A DNA stretch of 64,000 nucleotides from Symbiodinium kawagutii (lineage: Eukaryota; Sar; Dinophyceae; Suessiales; Symbiodiniaceae), in the NCBI GenBank assembly GCA_009767595.1, contig VSDK01001317.1:255792-319791 (forward strand), given 5' to 3'. Shown piece by piece: positions 54,194 through 64,000 of the stretch (positions are counted from its first letter, which is position 1; each line of letters begins with the position of its first letter). The notes below the pieces were generated by a model. It made no database searches and had not been told where the DNA came from. It was given only the letters and a program-made list of their open reading frames with translations. The position numbers were made by a program, and so were the translations under genes.

Positions 54194-55440
54194 CACATGT
54201 GCAAGCCATTGATCAACACAACAAGACATTTGAGTTTCATCTTTCAACCGGTGCTTCAATCCACATCTGTAACAACACCTGAGGCATCTGCTGCACACCA
54301 GCACTCCTGAAAGATTGAACAATTCAGCGGTGGTTCCAAACAGTTTCTCGTACACAACAAGTGATCCAATCCCTTCAATAATAAAAGCCACCTGGCCCTG
54401 CAGGGGTTTTTGACACAAGAGAGGGGATTGTCAAACTGCAACATCCCCTGACACTATGACCGCTTCACGCTGCCTTCTGCCGATTGAAGGCCGGATCCTG
54501 GGAAACTCTGATGGCAGGAAAAACATGCAGCATGGAGGGAATAGGAAACAAATCAACAAATCGAAATCGTGAAATCTGTTCGATCAATTTTGAAGCAGGA
54601 AACCTGGATCTATAATCTACCCTGAAATCAGTGACATCGTGCCTAGTCGTGCCTGGCTTCTAAGGTAGTCTTAGACCACTCTACAACTTGTCCAAGCCCT
54701 GGACTTCTCCAAAAGTCGATACATTGCACATCCTGAGCTTTCGAAGAACTTGCTCGTCACAAACTCACCAAAATGGAACCGTTGAGGTAAGGCTTAAACA
54801 ACTTCGCTGCAGCATGTTCAGCAGCAACCTCAGTGTGATGCCCATAGCAAATGGTTGCTTCTACAAAATGGTGCACCCCCAAAAATGGTTGGTTTATTCT
54901 TATTGATCATAAATGGTTAAGAAACTGCATGATTTGGGGGTATCCCTAATTTGAGAAACCACCAAATGGATAGCAATACATCAAACCCTGATCTGTTGTG
55001 ACTGAGCTGGCCGACCCAGCGATCACCTTCACCAAAACGAATCAAGCCACTGCATGAGCACACGGAGCCTGACTGGCGAAGAAAATAACAGTGAACAGTT
55101 GGAGATTATGAAAAAGCGGCTGGACATGGCTGGACTTCTATAGTAATGTTAACACCGGATTAATAAACGGTAGGTTGATTAATTGGGGTGTACCATCTGA
55201 GTCGAAAACCAAGGCTTTTAAGGGATACCCCCTATTAATCAACCTGGGGTTTATTAATCCTTATCAAACATTACCGGCTATATCCGGCTATGTAATAAAT
55301 GACAACATTGCAATTTGGAGCCCACCAACCCCGCCTTCAACTGCACAGTGCTGCCATAGAACTCCCAGCTCTTCGCGAGACTGGCACTGCTTCAGCGAAA
55401 CAAAAAACTTCGCAACTGCTCGACATATGGCGAGCTGGGT
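54194..55440 (-). CDS. Multi-exon gene with an element-derived intron; unknown product
   Basis: Exons in order are as follows. About 55440-55300 starts at the family-2 acceptor and reads LAICRAVAKFFVSLKQCQSR. Next is 55026-54963: VIAGSASSVTTDQGLMYCYP. Next is 54860-54769: ATICYGHHTEVAAEHAAAKL then FKPYLNGSIL, ending at a GTGAGT donor. Next is 54397-54194: GQVAFIIEGIGSLVVYEKLF, then a Cys-rich patch (CSRCLRCCYRC), ending at a GTATGT donor. The last three join in phase with whole codons (64, 92 and 204 nt). The intron 54962-54861 is the family-1 element. No known family is recognised. Confidence 0.52.
54854..54963. mobile_element. Family-1 element forming a complete intron
   Basis: AAATG flanks it directly (54849-54853 and 54964-54968). 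On the minus strand the left repeat supplies the donor (G|GTGGTTTCTC) and the right repeat the acceptor (ttttgtag|AAGC). Removing 54962-54861 (102 nt) joins two exons in a frame that continues correctly into the next two exons. Confidence 0.85.
55157..55260. repeat. 104-bp two-tier palindrome
   Basis: The outer arms ggattaataaac and gtttattaatcc (55157-55168, 55249-55260) are exact complements, as are the inner arms ggttgattaat and attaatcaacc (55173-55183, 55234-55244). A similar, more worn block lies near 19287-19365. Confidence 0.85.
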
Positions 55441-55549
55441 CAAGCAGTTAACCAACCAATAATGGTGGTTATTACCCAACACAACTATAGGGAAACAATG
55501 GTTGATGATAAGGGAACCAGGGGTACGGGGTTTTGACCCACAGCCATAT
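55425..55549. mobile_element. Family-2 element carrying a splice acceptor
   Basis: The ends are atatggcgagctgggtcaag and ttttgacccacagccatat. On the minus strand its end reads gcttgacccag|CTCGCC, followed by the exon LAICRAVAKFF. Confidence 0.82.
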
Positions 55550-55698
55550 CAATGTTGAGCGATGTTGAGCGGTATTTTGCATACATTTGCACATTAGTTA
55601 CGACCCAAAAAATGATTTGGAGATAGATTCCAAATGATTCGAGAAGGATTATAAACTAAATATGGAAACATAAAATCTTTTGCAGGTTGTAGAGTCGT

Positions 55699-56340
55699 TT
55701 GAGACGAGAGCAGGCCAATCATCAGTATCAAGTGATATCAAGTGCATTCATCTTGAGATCACGCGGGAGCGATGAACCGCCCAGGAAACAGCGCCCAGAG
55801 CGACCAACTCGAAGCCGCTCTGCGAAAGGTCGTTCCGATCGTTCCTTCAGCAGTGCAAGGGCCGAGCAAGGGTGCAACGCTACACTGGTCACGGTGCCTC
55901 AGCTTATAGCCCAGCACCGGGCCAACTGCCAAGACCTGGTACAGCGAGTTGGTCAGATCGCCGGCTGAGTGTCATCGTTACGCTGCCAAGTCACACAGGA
56001 AATCAAGAGTTGGGCGAGAGACATCAATGTCTCCGCCTGCGGTGTCAAGATACTGTTTTTCACGTCACACTGGCTTGGGATCCTTTTAAAAGAAATTCTC
56101 TTAGAGTCAGTTCCTGAACGTTCATCACCAGATGGTCTTTCGAGGTCAGTAATTATTCAGAGTAAAAAGGAAATTGTTCTCTTCTGCTGCTTTAGATTGG
56201 GCTTGGGGGCAAGACCCATGATTATTGATGGTAACTACACAGTTTCCGAAAGTCATAGCATCAAGGATCATCAAGGTGGTTCCAAGATGGTTCAAGGATG
56301 CTGCCCCCCAGCGGTGCCTGCAGCTACGTTATCACCCTGA
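55699..56340. other. Ambiguous coding signal
   Basis: The plus strand has open frames (RPTRSRSAKGRSDRSFSSAR; LVTVPQLIAQHRANCQDLVQ). The minus strand also has one (TNSLYQVLAVGPVLGYKLRH). The strand cannot be decided without a homologue. Confidence 0.2.
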
Positions 56341-56353
56341 AAGACCCATTCGT

Positions 56354-57021
56354 TCACATGGAGCCGAATGGCTGCACAAGAAATATAAAGAAACTGCCGT
56401 TCAAGTGCCTGCGTTTCAGTGTTGATCCCAGGATTTCGGTTGGGCAAACTCGAATTTCCAACTCGTTTGCTCTACGAATCATTCGCACAACGAGATCGAA
56501 AATGAGCAAAAGAACGAAATGGGCAGCTGAAATTACCAAGGCAATTGTTTTGCAGCGGGCAGCGTATTGCTTTGTACAAAGCCGGCACTTAGCCAAATGG
56601 GTAGTGATGTCGCGGTCGATGTTTCCTCCAAATCGATCCAAATCAATCCAAATTGACGTAATCCCGGCTGACTCCAGCTGTGCAGGGTTTCCTCCCTCGT
56701 TCAAACCCAGTCCTGTCGTATGCAAGCTGGAACTTGTCCAAGAGATCAGAGGTATTGGAGCAAACCTGAACCGTTGAAGGCACAAGGTGTACACATCCTG
56801 AGGTGCCTCCGGTGTTGCAAGTTTCGCACAGTATGAATCTGTGACTTCCAGTACAAGCGGGAGCTACTTGTATCTGCCAGTGCCTTCGTGAGTGTTGCCA
56901 GCAATACCACGAGGGTCGCATCGTTGAATTCGCTGCAAAACTCCTGAAACTCAGAATGAGAAAAACTCGATCCAAGAAGATCCACAGTTTGTGCTGAAGT
57001 GACTTCAAAAAGCACTGGCAA
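56354..57021 (-). CDS. Gene encoding a likely membrane protein
   Basis: The upstream exon (57021 to about 56830) reads PVLFEVTSAQTVDLLGSSFS, then ATLVVLLATLTKALADTSSS. The downstream exon (about 56690-56354), after acceptor tgcacag, reads LESAGITSIWIDLDRFGGNI and RDITTHLAKCRLCTKQYAA. It then has one membrane helix (IALVISAAHFVLLLIFDLVV) followed by a basic tail. A small exon may lie between (about 56770-56700). The product is unknown. Confidence 0.48.
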
Positions 57022-57428
57022 TCATTGGCCTGCTTCAATGAAGATGGATGAACAGACTGGAGCGCCTTCCACCAGGGTCCAAGAAAACTCTTTTACAATG
57101 GAACGACCCCCCCAAAAAAAACATTGTTAAACAAAACATACTGCAGCAAACAATATCAACTCTTGTGATCCAGTGATTCATGGTGACAACTTGTCTCTGC
57201 CTGGCAGATGGACAGAGTCTGCCGCAAGACCTCTTGGTTTTTGGGCGCCCGGCCTTCCTGGCGAATCAACTCCAAGAGATCACGACTTGGGATGTCTTAA
57301 GTGATGCGAATTCGCACTTGTTGCATTTGCGTAGCAGGTAGCAGGTAGCAACGTGTGCCGTAGCCATAGCCAGTACTTATATAATGCTTCAACAAAATAT
57401 GATTGTTGAACCATTTCTCAACCATCAC
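57022..57428. other. No confident gene
   Basis: At 57357-57366 the sequence ccgtagccat matches the first ten bases of the dinoflagellate spliced leader, but the rest does not. Nothing else was noticed. Confidence 0.3.
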
Positions 57429-57718
57429 TTAGCATATTGTGAGGCGCTTAAAATCAACTTCCAAGTTGGACGAGCACCGCATCGCCTTGACATCCTTCAT
57501 ATGCTCCAGCAGCTCCTTGATACGATTGCTGAGCATCACCTGGGCGGGTGTAGATGGACCATAGATATGGGCATGTACCTCTCGGATCTGTGCATGATAT
57601 GTTTTTGTGTACCTTGCCATGCATTGGCTGCGTTTCTACCATTTTTCCGCAAAGGGAGGAATCCAAAGCGCTCCACGGTGAACCGGATGGGGCAGATCAG
57701 CTGTGGTCCATTCAGCAT
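57429..57718 (-). CDS. Exons of an unknown gene
   Basis: Reading RYTKTYHAQIREVHAHIYGP then SNRIKELLEHMKDVKAMRCS is convincing. Upstream in another frame is MLNGPQLICPIRFTVERFGF. A short intron or a frame change must lie near 57610-57640. Confidence 0.4.
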
Positions 57719-57788
57719 CTCGTTTAAGGTCTATAATAGTCTATAATCTATAAAGATAATATGTTCTAATGACATTAAGATCTATAAT

Positions 57789-58176
57789 CTATGTTCTATA
57801 AAAAACGGAAACATTCTCTCGACTTTTTGCTCTCAGCAAGGCACCACTGAATTTGAAAGGCCGCTGGTATGCTGTGTGAAGTCGGAAGAATAACCTGGCA
57901 CTGCAGTGTACATAGAGATGCCGGAGGTGCGTCGCGAATGGATGCAAACTGCTACATAGATAATCAAATGAGTGAAGAACAAAAGTTGTAAATGGTGTCC
58001 ACAAACCTTCTCACACCTGTCGATGATTGTAGGGGGAGCACGTCAATGGAAACACCGACACAGAACTGAACAAGAAGCACAGGCAACATGCTGCAACATA
58101 CAGCAGCTACCGATTCAAACCATTGAGTTTTCCATGTTGACAGGTTCAGATTGACCATTTGAATGTTTTTGTTCAA
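57789..58176 (-). CDS. Exons with hydrophobic segment, unknown product
   Basis: The upstream frame reads STWKTQWFESVAAVCCSMLP then VLLVQFCVGVSIDVLPLQSS (a possible membrane helix). The downstream frame reads HPFATHLRHLYVHCSARLFF then FSGALLRAKSRENVS. The junction near 57985 is uncertain. Confidence 0.4.
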
Positions 58177-58536
58177 TCAGCAGCTACCAAACGACACAAA
58201 CAACGTGACACGTCGTAAGGACAGACACCTGCGGCAGCTGTGGTGGCAGATTTTGCAACGTGGTTGACCTGCCAAGTTCGTCCAATTCATTGGCGACACG
58301 AAGGCGGGGTACTCACCTTTCTTTATTGGTAAATTAATGATTGATTAAACGTGGATCCATTTGAGAAGACATGAGAAGACATTGAAAACATGTGTCTTCC
58401 CAAAAGAAAAGTGAAAATATTTCTCGATCGTGACCGGGGTACAGTACCATTTCTTGATGCACATGTTTGCGTGATGTAGATCTGCCGACAGTGCAACTAT
58501 GCCGGGAGGGCCGCTATTCGCTCTGCTTCAAGAGTG

Positions 58537-59149
58537 TCAATGATGTATGGAACCTGCTTCCATCTCGATGTGCAAAAAAACACAACTGGCTCTGTCAGTA
58601 TTCAGGCTCATCAGAATCATGTTTTTAGTCTGCATCTTCCACACTGCGTCTTCGTACCTGGTTCCATGTGACGGTAGCCTCACCCTGCTCGATGTGGATC
58701 GTGGCATCATATACCTCATGATTAACAGTTGCAAAGTCTGTCAATCCATTGCAAATTCATTGAAAACATCTGCAACTGCAATCATTTACAAACCCTGAGA
58801 CCGCACTTGCAAACGTTGGGATGATCTTCATTTTGTCACAGTTATTTTTGAGCAAAGGTTGATGCAGGATGTCCAACAAACTGGCCTTCACTGGAAGCTC
58901 TTCAGACTGGGAGGCCTTTGCAGCAAACAAATGGATGACAGGCACAATGAAGATGGATAAACATGGATGAACGTGGATGAACATAGATGAACATGGATGA
59001 ACATGGTGCATCTGTTTTTGGCGACACATGAAGACACAGTGGGAAAAGCGCTTGAGAGTTCCTCTTTTGGAGATGTTTCTCGCGTAGACACTGTTGGCAC
59101 CTAACAACCTGACCTCAACATCCAAGGATTCACACGCGCGTGCGAGCAA
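58537..59149 (-). CDS. Three exons of an unknown gene
   Basis: In order these are LARACESLDVEVRLLGANSV then YARNISKRGTLKRFSHC (about 59145-59035); after acceptor gctgcaaag, ASQSEELPVKASLLDILHQP then KMKIIPTFASAVSG (about 58921-58800); and after acceptor attgacag, FATVNHEVYDATIHIEQGEA then TVTWNQ up to a GTACGA donor (about 58741-58657). The second is helical-repeat-like. The first intron carries a tandem repeat. Confidence 0.5.
58951..59006. repeat. Tandem repeat (gatgaacatg)n
   Basis: Six units of gatgaacatg with point changes lie inside a predicted intron. Confidence 0.75.
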
Positions 59150-60018
59150 TCAATACGTGACCATCACCAAACATCACCAAACTGCATATATGTTGGATTC
59201 TCATGGATTCTCTATGTGTACACCATGAATAACGAAATGACGAGCTCCGTTTCCCGTGCTCCCCACGGCAAGATTGGTCACCCTTCCCTCAGCCACCCTC
59301 CCACACAAGCTCACTTCGTTTGCAAAAAATCTCTAAGCCATGCCTTCCCGGCTGGCTGAGGCCACATTGAAATCCTGGACCAGGCCTTCTCCCGTGACAT
59401 TTTGTCAGCATCAACTAGGAGGGCAAAGGGATTCTCGTTGGCTCCCACCTTCGACAGAGAAATTGGTATCAACTGAACTCAAGAATCTCGTGCAAGAAAA
59501 ACAAACAGCAAATTTGAAGCCTTCATGGCCTACATCCTACATCCACAAAAGGACTTTCATTGAGCAAGCAACCGCATGCCACCGCAGCCACCCGATCCTG
59601 GACCCAGATTGACGTCTAAATTCCCTCACGCCTCCTGGATCTTTTTGTGGAGGGCTTTGTCTGCTTCTTCTGGTTGAGGCCCAGTCGAATACCATCCTCA
59701 GCCATGCTCAGCCACCAGCTCTGCTTGACTCCTGCAATGGTTCAACAGTCCCCGACTGATGCGATTCTCAGACTCTGAGGAGCGGTCCAAGAAATTCGTA
59801 TCTTGGAAAGACCTTCCGAACAACTAGGGGCAGAAGGAGCTCAGAAATGGCAGCTACAGTAATGCATGTATGTGCCAACATAGGCGGATCACAGCCTCCA
59901 AATACTGCGATAATCGTTGCTGGAAGAACTCAAGGTCAAGTGACCTGAGGACTGAGCTAGGGATGATACAGTAGAAGCCAACTATGGCAATTAGCAATCT
60001 AAGAAGGCTACTTAGCAA
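59150..60018. other. No confident gene
   Basis: A 36-nt minus-strand micro-exon candidate (DFNVASASREGM, between ggtccag and a GC donor) lies at about 59340-59380. A plus-strand frame at 59340-59612 is open but unanchored. Confidence 0.25.
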
Positions 60019-61180
60019 CTACGGGAAAAGGCCGCACAAAAATATGATTTTGAATTTCATTGCGAAACAACTGACCAATGAATCACACTTGCTGAGGCTT
60101 TGTCCTTTGGCCTCCAGATTCCATGCAAACAAGCTCGAAAGAGTTGTGCACGTCCACCCGCCTTGAATGATTCCGTGAGGGAAGCATTGGGAAAGGTAAT
60201 AAGACAAGTGCATTTGCTCTACCAGAAATTCCAAAAAGCCGGATCCTTTTGGCAACACTATGATTTCAGCATATTTCACCAGAAAGTCTTACCAGACAAT
60301 CCCATCTGCCAGTTGCCAAAAAAACAACTCTGCTGCCCCTATTTCCATTTGTCCTATGCTGACTGCTCACCAGCTTGACAACTGGCACCATTTTTTTGCT
60401 GAAATTATGAAATGGTGCGGCGTCATCCTGCAGCATGTTTCTTCTTTTCTTGCCAGTGCACTGCGGGACGTTTTCAATCGTCCTCCACTCCTATGCCTGG
60501 CGCTTTCCTATCGTCACGAAAGGTGCCAGGGCCGTATCTCCACCAACTCAGCGCAAACAAATCTCTTCTTTCTCCGCCGAATCTCTCCTTTGTCCGTCTC
60601 AGGAGCTGTCCTCATGACAGCTGCCTCTTCCAGAGCCGTTCCACCCGCGGACTTCATCCCAGTCATCGAAGTCACCGCGTGGACTTCGACCCGCAGCTTG
60701 CGGCGACTGACCCTCTCCACAGTAAAAATATGGCAATGCCATGCCCTGCCGTGGCGAAGGTCACTCCCCAAGGCCGCGCGTGCAATCGAATGATGGGAAT
60801 CGCCGATGCCCATCATCGCGCGCTGTTGGTCATAGACTCTGGCGTGTCTCCGTCTTTCTGGAGCTCCATTTCTCCTGGAAGTATTCAAACAGGGTCAAGG
60901 GATGTCAAGGGATCTCAAGGGTTGATTGTATGCAAAGGCGAAAGGACTCACCAAGCGGTCGCTTGCTGCAGCTGATGCCAAAAGCACTGCTGCAAAGCTG
61001 TGGCTTAGAACCACTTTTTGGAGGGGGCCACCAGATCGAATCTAAAGTCTCGAGCCAGATTTCCCCGGAATTCCAACAAAGATTTCTCACACCAATACGA
61101 TGCAACGGATCCAACGCTCCCTCCGCACCCTCCGTATCAAGGCCGATACCTTCCCTCTTGTGCTCCGAGCAAGGCTCCAA
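60019..61180 (-). CDS. Coding-like segments, unknown product
   Basis: Minus-strand frames at 60019-60260 (FLEFLVEQMHLSYYLSQCFP), 60514-60880 (VSRRKLRVEVHAVTSMTGMK then ALEEAAVMRTAPETDKGEIR) and 60905-61180 (GVRNLCWNSGEIWLETLDSI) are protein-like. Competing plus-strand frames overlap the GC-rich middle part, so confidence is low. Confidence 0.33.
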
Positions 61181-61199
61181 GGACCCGTTCTGACCTCTG

Positions 61200-62070
61200 G
61201 AAAGGAGAGAACGAGTGTGAGAGATTCGATGGATGCGCTTGTATGATCTTGTATGATCATCTAGGATGATTTTGTACAGAGTCTATTTACGTAATGATTA
61301 TCTAGAGCATCTAAAATTTATATACGATTGAGATGAGTATATAGTGTTAACTTTGGTGTTGCAATGCACCTTGCGCATCTTCTTCAAGATTGGGGTCACT
61401 GTCACTTAGGCTGCCACCGTCGTGCACTTCGGAAACGCACGACATGGTCTGAAATGTTGATCAAAACCTCGTCAAGCACTGTCACTGGCTGAACATAGGC
61501 CGGAGTATGTATATACTGAGTACACTGTATACTGTTTCACATATGCAGGAATATTGATATAGATATATTTCCAAACCATCTCAAGCAATGCATGTTTCAC
61601 AATGAACGCGCCTCACTCATCTCTCGCAACATGAGATTGCCAATAAAAGCACTGAAAAAAAACAACCAATTCTATCCGATTCTGCATAACCATGTCATGG
61701 AGCAAGTGCACTTGGCAATCGGATTCACTGAACCTACTTAGAAACTACTATAATCATCTACAATTGTAATATGCAAATCGATTATCAATTAAACAATCTA
61801 TAATAGATCTATATAGATCTATATTTTATCTACAATAGATCTACAGAGACACCAAGGTAACCCACTGAGGCAAAATCCAAGGGGTGGAGGTGAACATCAA
61901 GACCAGCAGCGGCAGCCATGGCCAGTATAGCAATCAATGTACCAAAGGAAAAAAGGAAAACCTTGCAACAATAAAACGTAATAAGCTTACTGAGAATGAG
62001 AAAGAAAATTTCTCAAAGTTGCTGATAGTAAGAAAAACTCGCTGCTCTACGTGGGAGTCCAGGTCGGTAA
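61200..62070. other. AT-rich intergenic, no gene
   Basis: Repeats of the tagatctat type occur at 61795-61850. No coding signal was found. Confidence 0.4.
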
Positions 62071-62387
62071 TTAACGGGGTGAGGCTATCAATGTTCCATG
62101 CATTTTCATGCCATGATTTGCTAAGCTGGTTCTATTTTTGCCTCTGACATTGCATAGCATGGCTTTCACATGTTGGGATTGCGCCAATGGCCAGCAGGCC
62201 AAGAGCATAGCTTCCATGGAAGACAGGGAAGCCTTTGCGGACTGAGCCCAAGGGAAAGGACAGGCGATGCCAATTCCACACCGCTCCAAAGCTTTGCACA
62301 ATCTGAGCGACGATTTGTCTGCGAGCTCGTCAAGCCATCCAGAGCCCCTTGCTGCCGACTGGAGCCCCAAACGCCATCCCGAAACTG
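62071..62387 (-). CDS. Likely exon, unknown product
   Basis: After an acceptor cattgctccag the frame reads VSGWRLGLQSAARGSGWLDE, then LRLCKALERCGIGIACPFPW and LSSMEAMLLACWPLAQSQHV, to a stop at 62071. It is strongly coding-like. It is the last clear minus-strand exon before the plus-strand candidates. Confidence 0.45.
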
Positions 62388-62459
62388 CTGGAGCAATGAA
62401 AATATGATGAAAAGAGAAGATTGCATCACAAGACCTTCTGAGAAAAATCAATAATGGCG

Positions 62460-63120
62460 AGTAATTACCTGTATCGCTGCAGCGGCTGGCATAAATATCT
62501 TTTTCTTTTACAGCTCAGCCCCACCAACGTGTGACCAACAGACCAAGACAGGCACTCAAAATGGCCGAACATATTGGGAGCAGTGAAGTCATCAGTGTGA
62601 ATCGCACTTAGTTCATGCTACTTGTGGTTCAATGCTCTTGAAAGGTGCAATTCCTTTGGAGAACTCTCCCTTGCATCTCCCCGGACCCACTTACTCGATG
62701 TTACTTGCAGCCTTCGGATTGCAGCGGTTCAGCTCGCAAAAGGCGTAGAGTGAACTCAGGGCCAGCAGTACCAGAAACCTCAACGAAGCAACACAGGTGG
62801 CTGCAACGCAGTTGCAACGGTTGTGAGCAGATCTCAAAGAGCATAGTGACTGCATTCATACCTCTAAACACTTTTGATAGCTGTGGCCACCGTCTTCAGC
62901 TATACTATCTTCATCTATCTTCTACTTATCAATTAATTATACATCTACCACTGGACTTTGATAGCTACAAACACTGTTGATCACTGTTGTACAACTCTTG
63001 AGGCAACGAACTCTTTTTGTCTTACTCACTCGTGGTGCTGTGGAGAGCTGCGAGAACGCTTGTGAAAGTCCGTGCAAAAATGCGATGGATTCGACATTTA
63101 GGACCAAATGAGGCAAATAT
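62460..63120. other. Possible strand-switch interval
   Basis: No anchored exon was found on either strand. Coding calls are minus to the left and plus to the right. Confidence 0.25.
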
Positions 63121-63143
63121 ATGAGGGACATTGAGGGACAAGC

Positions 63144-63366
63144 ATGGACAAACCGAATGTGTCAGTGGATATTGGGCTCAACAGGCACGACATGTTCGCA
63201 CTGCTTCCCATGCCCCGTGCCCAAGTGCCTTGGCAGCACCCTGGCGAACCAAGACATGCAGTTTCTCTGCGCCCTTCTGAACTGGCAGCGGTTCCAAGAG
63301 GCCTCGCTGGACACAGCGATGTCGAAACCCCGCAATTCTTCGCTTCTGCCTGGTTTCACTCACGAA
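63144..63366 (+). CDS. Possible plus-strand exon
   Basis: The segment ends at a canonical donor (GAAG|GTAAGTAG, GT at 63367-63368). Two frames are open: one from an ATG at 63144 (MDKPNVSVDIGLNRHDMFAL) and one reading QFLCALLNWQRFQEASLDTA. The product is unknown. Confidence 0.3.
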
Positions 63367-63869
63367 GGTAAGTAGAATGAGGAGTCGTCACTGTTAAAAT
63401 ACTGTTAAACTGGGATGAAGAGATATGAAGATGCTCCAGAAATGTTAGGGAAAGGCCTAAAATTGGGTCATGTGGAACGGCGCTTCCTCAGATTTCGCGC
63501 CTGGGTCTGTCCCTGGTTTTCCAACCACTTGAACCTCAGAGCTCCAGGTCCAGACTGATCCGACTCTAGGGATCCAACGCTTGGGATCCGACGTACTGAG
63601 GCCATGTCAAATCCCGTCCCAGATAGGCACCTCAGCAAGGACCAGGCTTAGCGATGGGCAGTGCTGAATCGGGTTGGTGATGGTTGGTGCCACTTGGTTC
63701 CACTTCATTGACCTCGAAGCTATCTCTCCGCTGAGATTGAGTCAACACAGCCTGTCAATCCAGTGATAACATCGATAATTCCACGGTAATTCCATTAGGG
63801 GGAGGAGCTGTTGCGATTCCCATTCTGGGTGATAAGTCCGTTTAAACTCAAACCAATTAAACTAAACTA

Positions 63870-64000
63870 CCGCTACAACTCCATTACCAGCCACCCAACC
63901 AGACCAGGCCCAGACCATCCAAAACCAACCAGCAGAAGCTGCAGGTCTTGCTTGCTGCTAAGATTCGTGCTCTTCAATCAAAACTCCGTCACTCTTCCGA
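63870..64000 (+). CDS. Possible plus-strand exon cut by window end
   Basis: One frame reads TNQQKLQVLLAAKIRALQSK then LRHSS to the window edge, helical and coiled-coil-like. It is truncated, so start and product are unknown. Confidence 0.28.

Noticed and set aside
57357-57377. Relict dinoflagellate spliced leader
   Set aside because: Only the first ten bases (ccgtagccat) match; the rest diverges, and a 10-mer match is weak.

Overview
This is nuclear DNA of a eukaryote with intron-rich genes, most likely a dinoflagellate and most like Symbiodiniaceae or their relatives. The reasons are: short exons in long intergenic-looking sequence; several homology-anchored introns that start with GC (or GA) rather than GT; an interstitial TTTAGGG-type array; many small inverted-repeat elements inside introns; and coding that is almost all on one strand for about 60 kb. 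The species cannot be named from sequence alone. No rRNA, tRNA, CRISPR array or bacterial feature is visible, and no promoter or polyadenylation signal could be defined. Three genes are recognised by family, all on the minus strand. They are an RluA-type RNA pseudouridine synthase with an N-terminal signal peptide (14382-16888), a LAS1-type pre-rRNA endonuclease (23608-26048), and a membrane-anchored RING-H2 E3 ubiquitin ligase (41211-41906). LAS1 and the pseudouridine synthase both act on RNA, but nothing shows that they work together. The other coding segments are called from open frame, amino-acid composition, splice sites and, in places, conservation between paralogues; their products are not recognised. 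Layout: 1-3.6 kb mostly repeats and weak coding signals; 3.6-10.4 kb minus-strand exons of unknown genes with several microsatellites; 12.7 kb a minisatellite; 13.3-16.9 kb an unknown gene, a 133-bp assembly gap and the pseudouridine synthase; 17.5-21.5 kb exons of one or more unknown genes; 21.9-23.3 kb a pyrimidine tract and a 239-bp satellite; 23.6-26.3 kb LAS1 and the end of its upstream neighbour; 27-29 kb an unknown gene; 29.3-39.4 kb a head-to-tail duplication of a multi-exon gene (copies A and B); 40.4-41.9 kb the RING gene and neighbours; 42-62.4 kb many minus-strand exons of unknown genes; 63.1-64 kb weak plus-strand exons. The most interesting material is a set of mobile-element families tied to introns. 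Family 1 (about 10 copies) is a ~100-120 bp inverted-repeat element; one copy (54854-54963) appears to be an entire phase-consistent GT-AG intron flanked by a target-site duplication. Family 2 (4 copies) has inverted repeats that end in a usable 3' splice site. A third, 673-bp insertion interrupts an exon in copy A but not in copy B. It is flanked by 12-bp direct repeats placed so that splicing would restore the exon exactly. Together these look like introner-type intron gain in progress.
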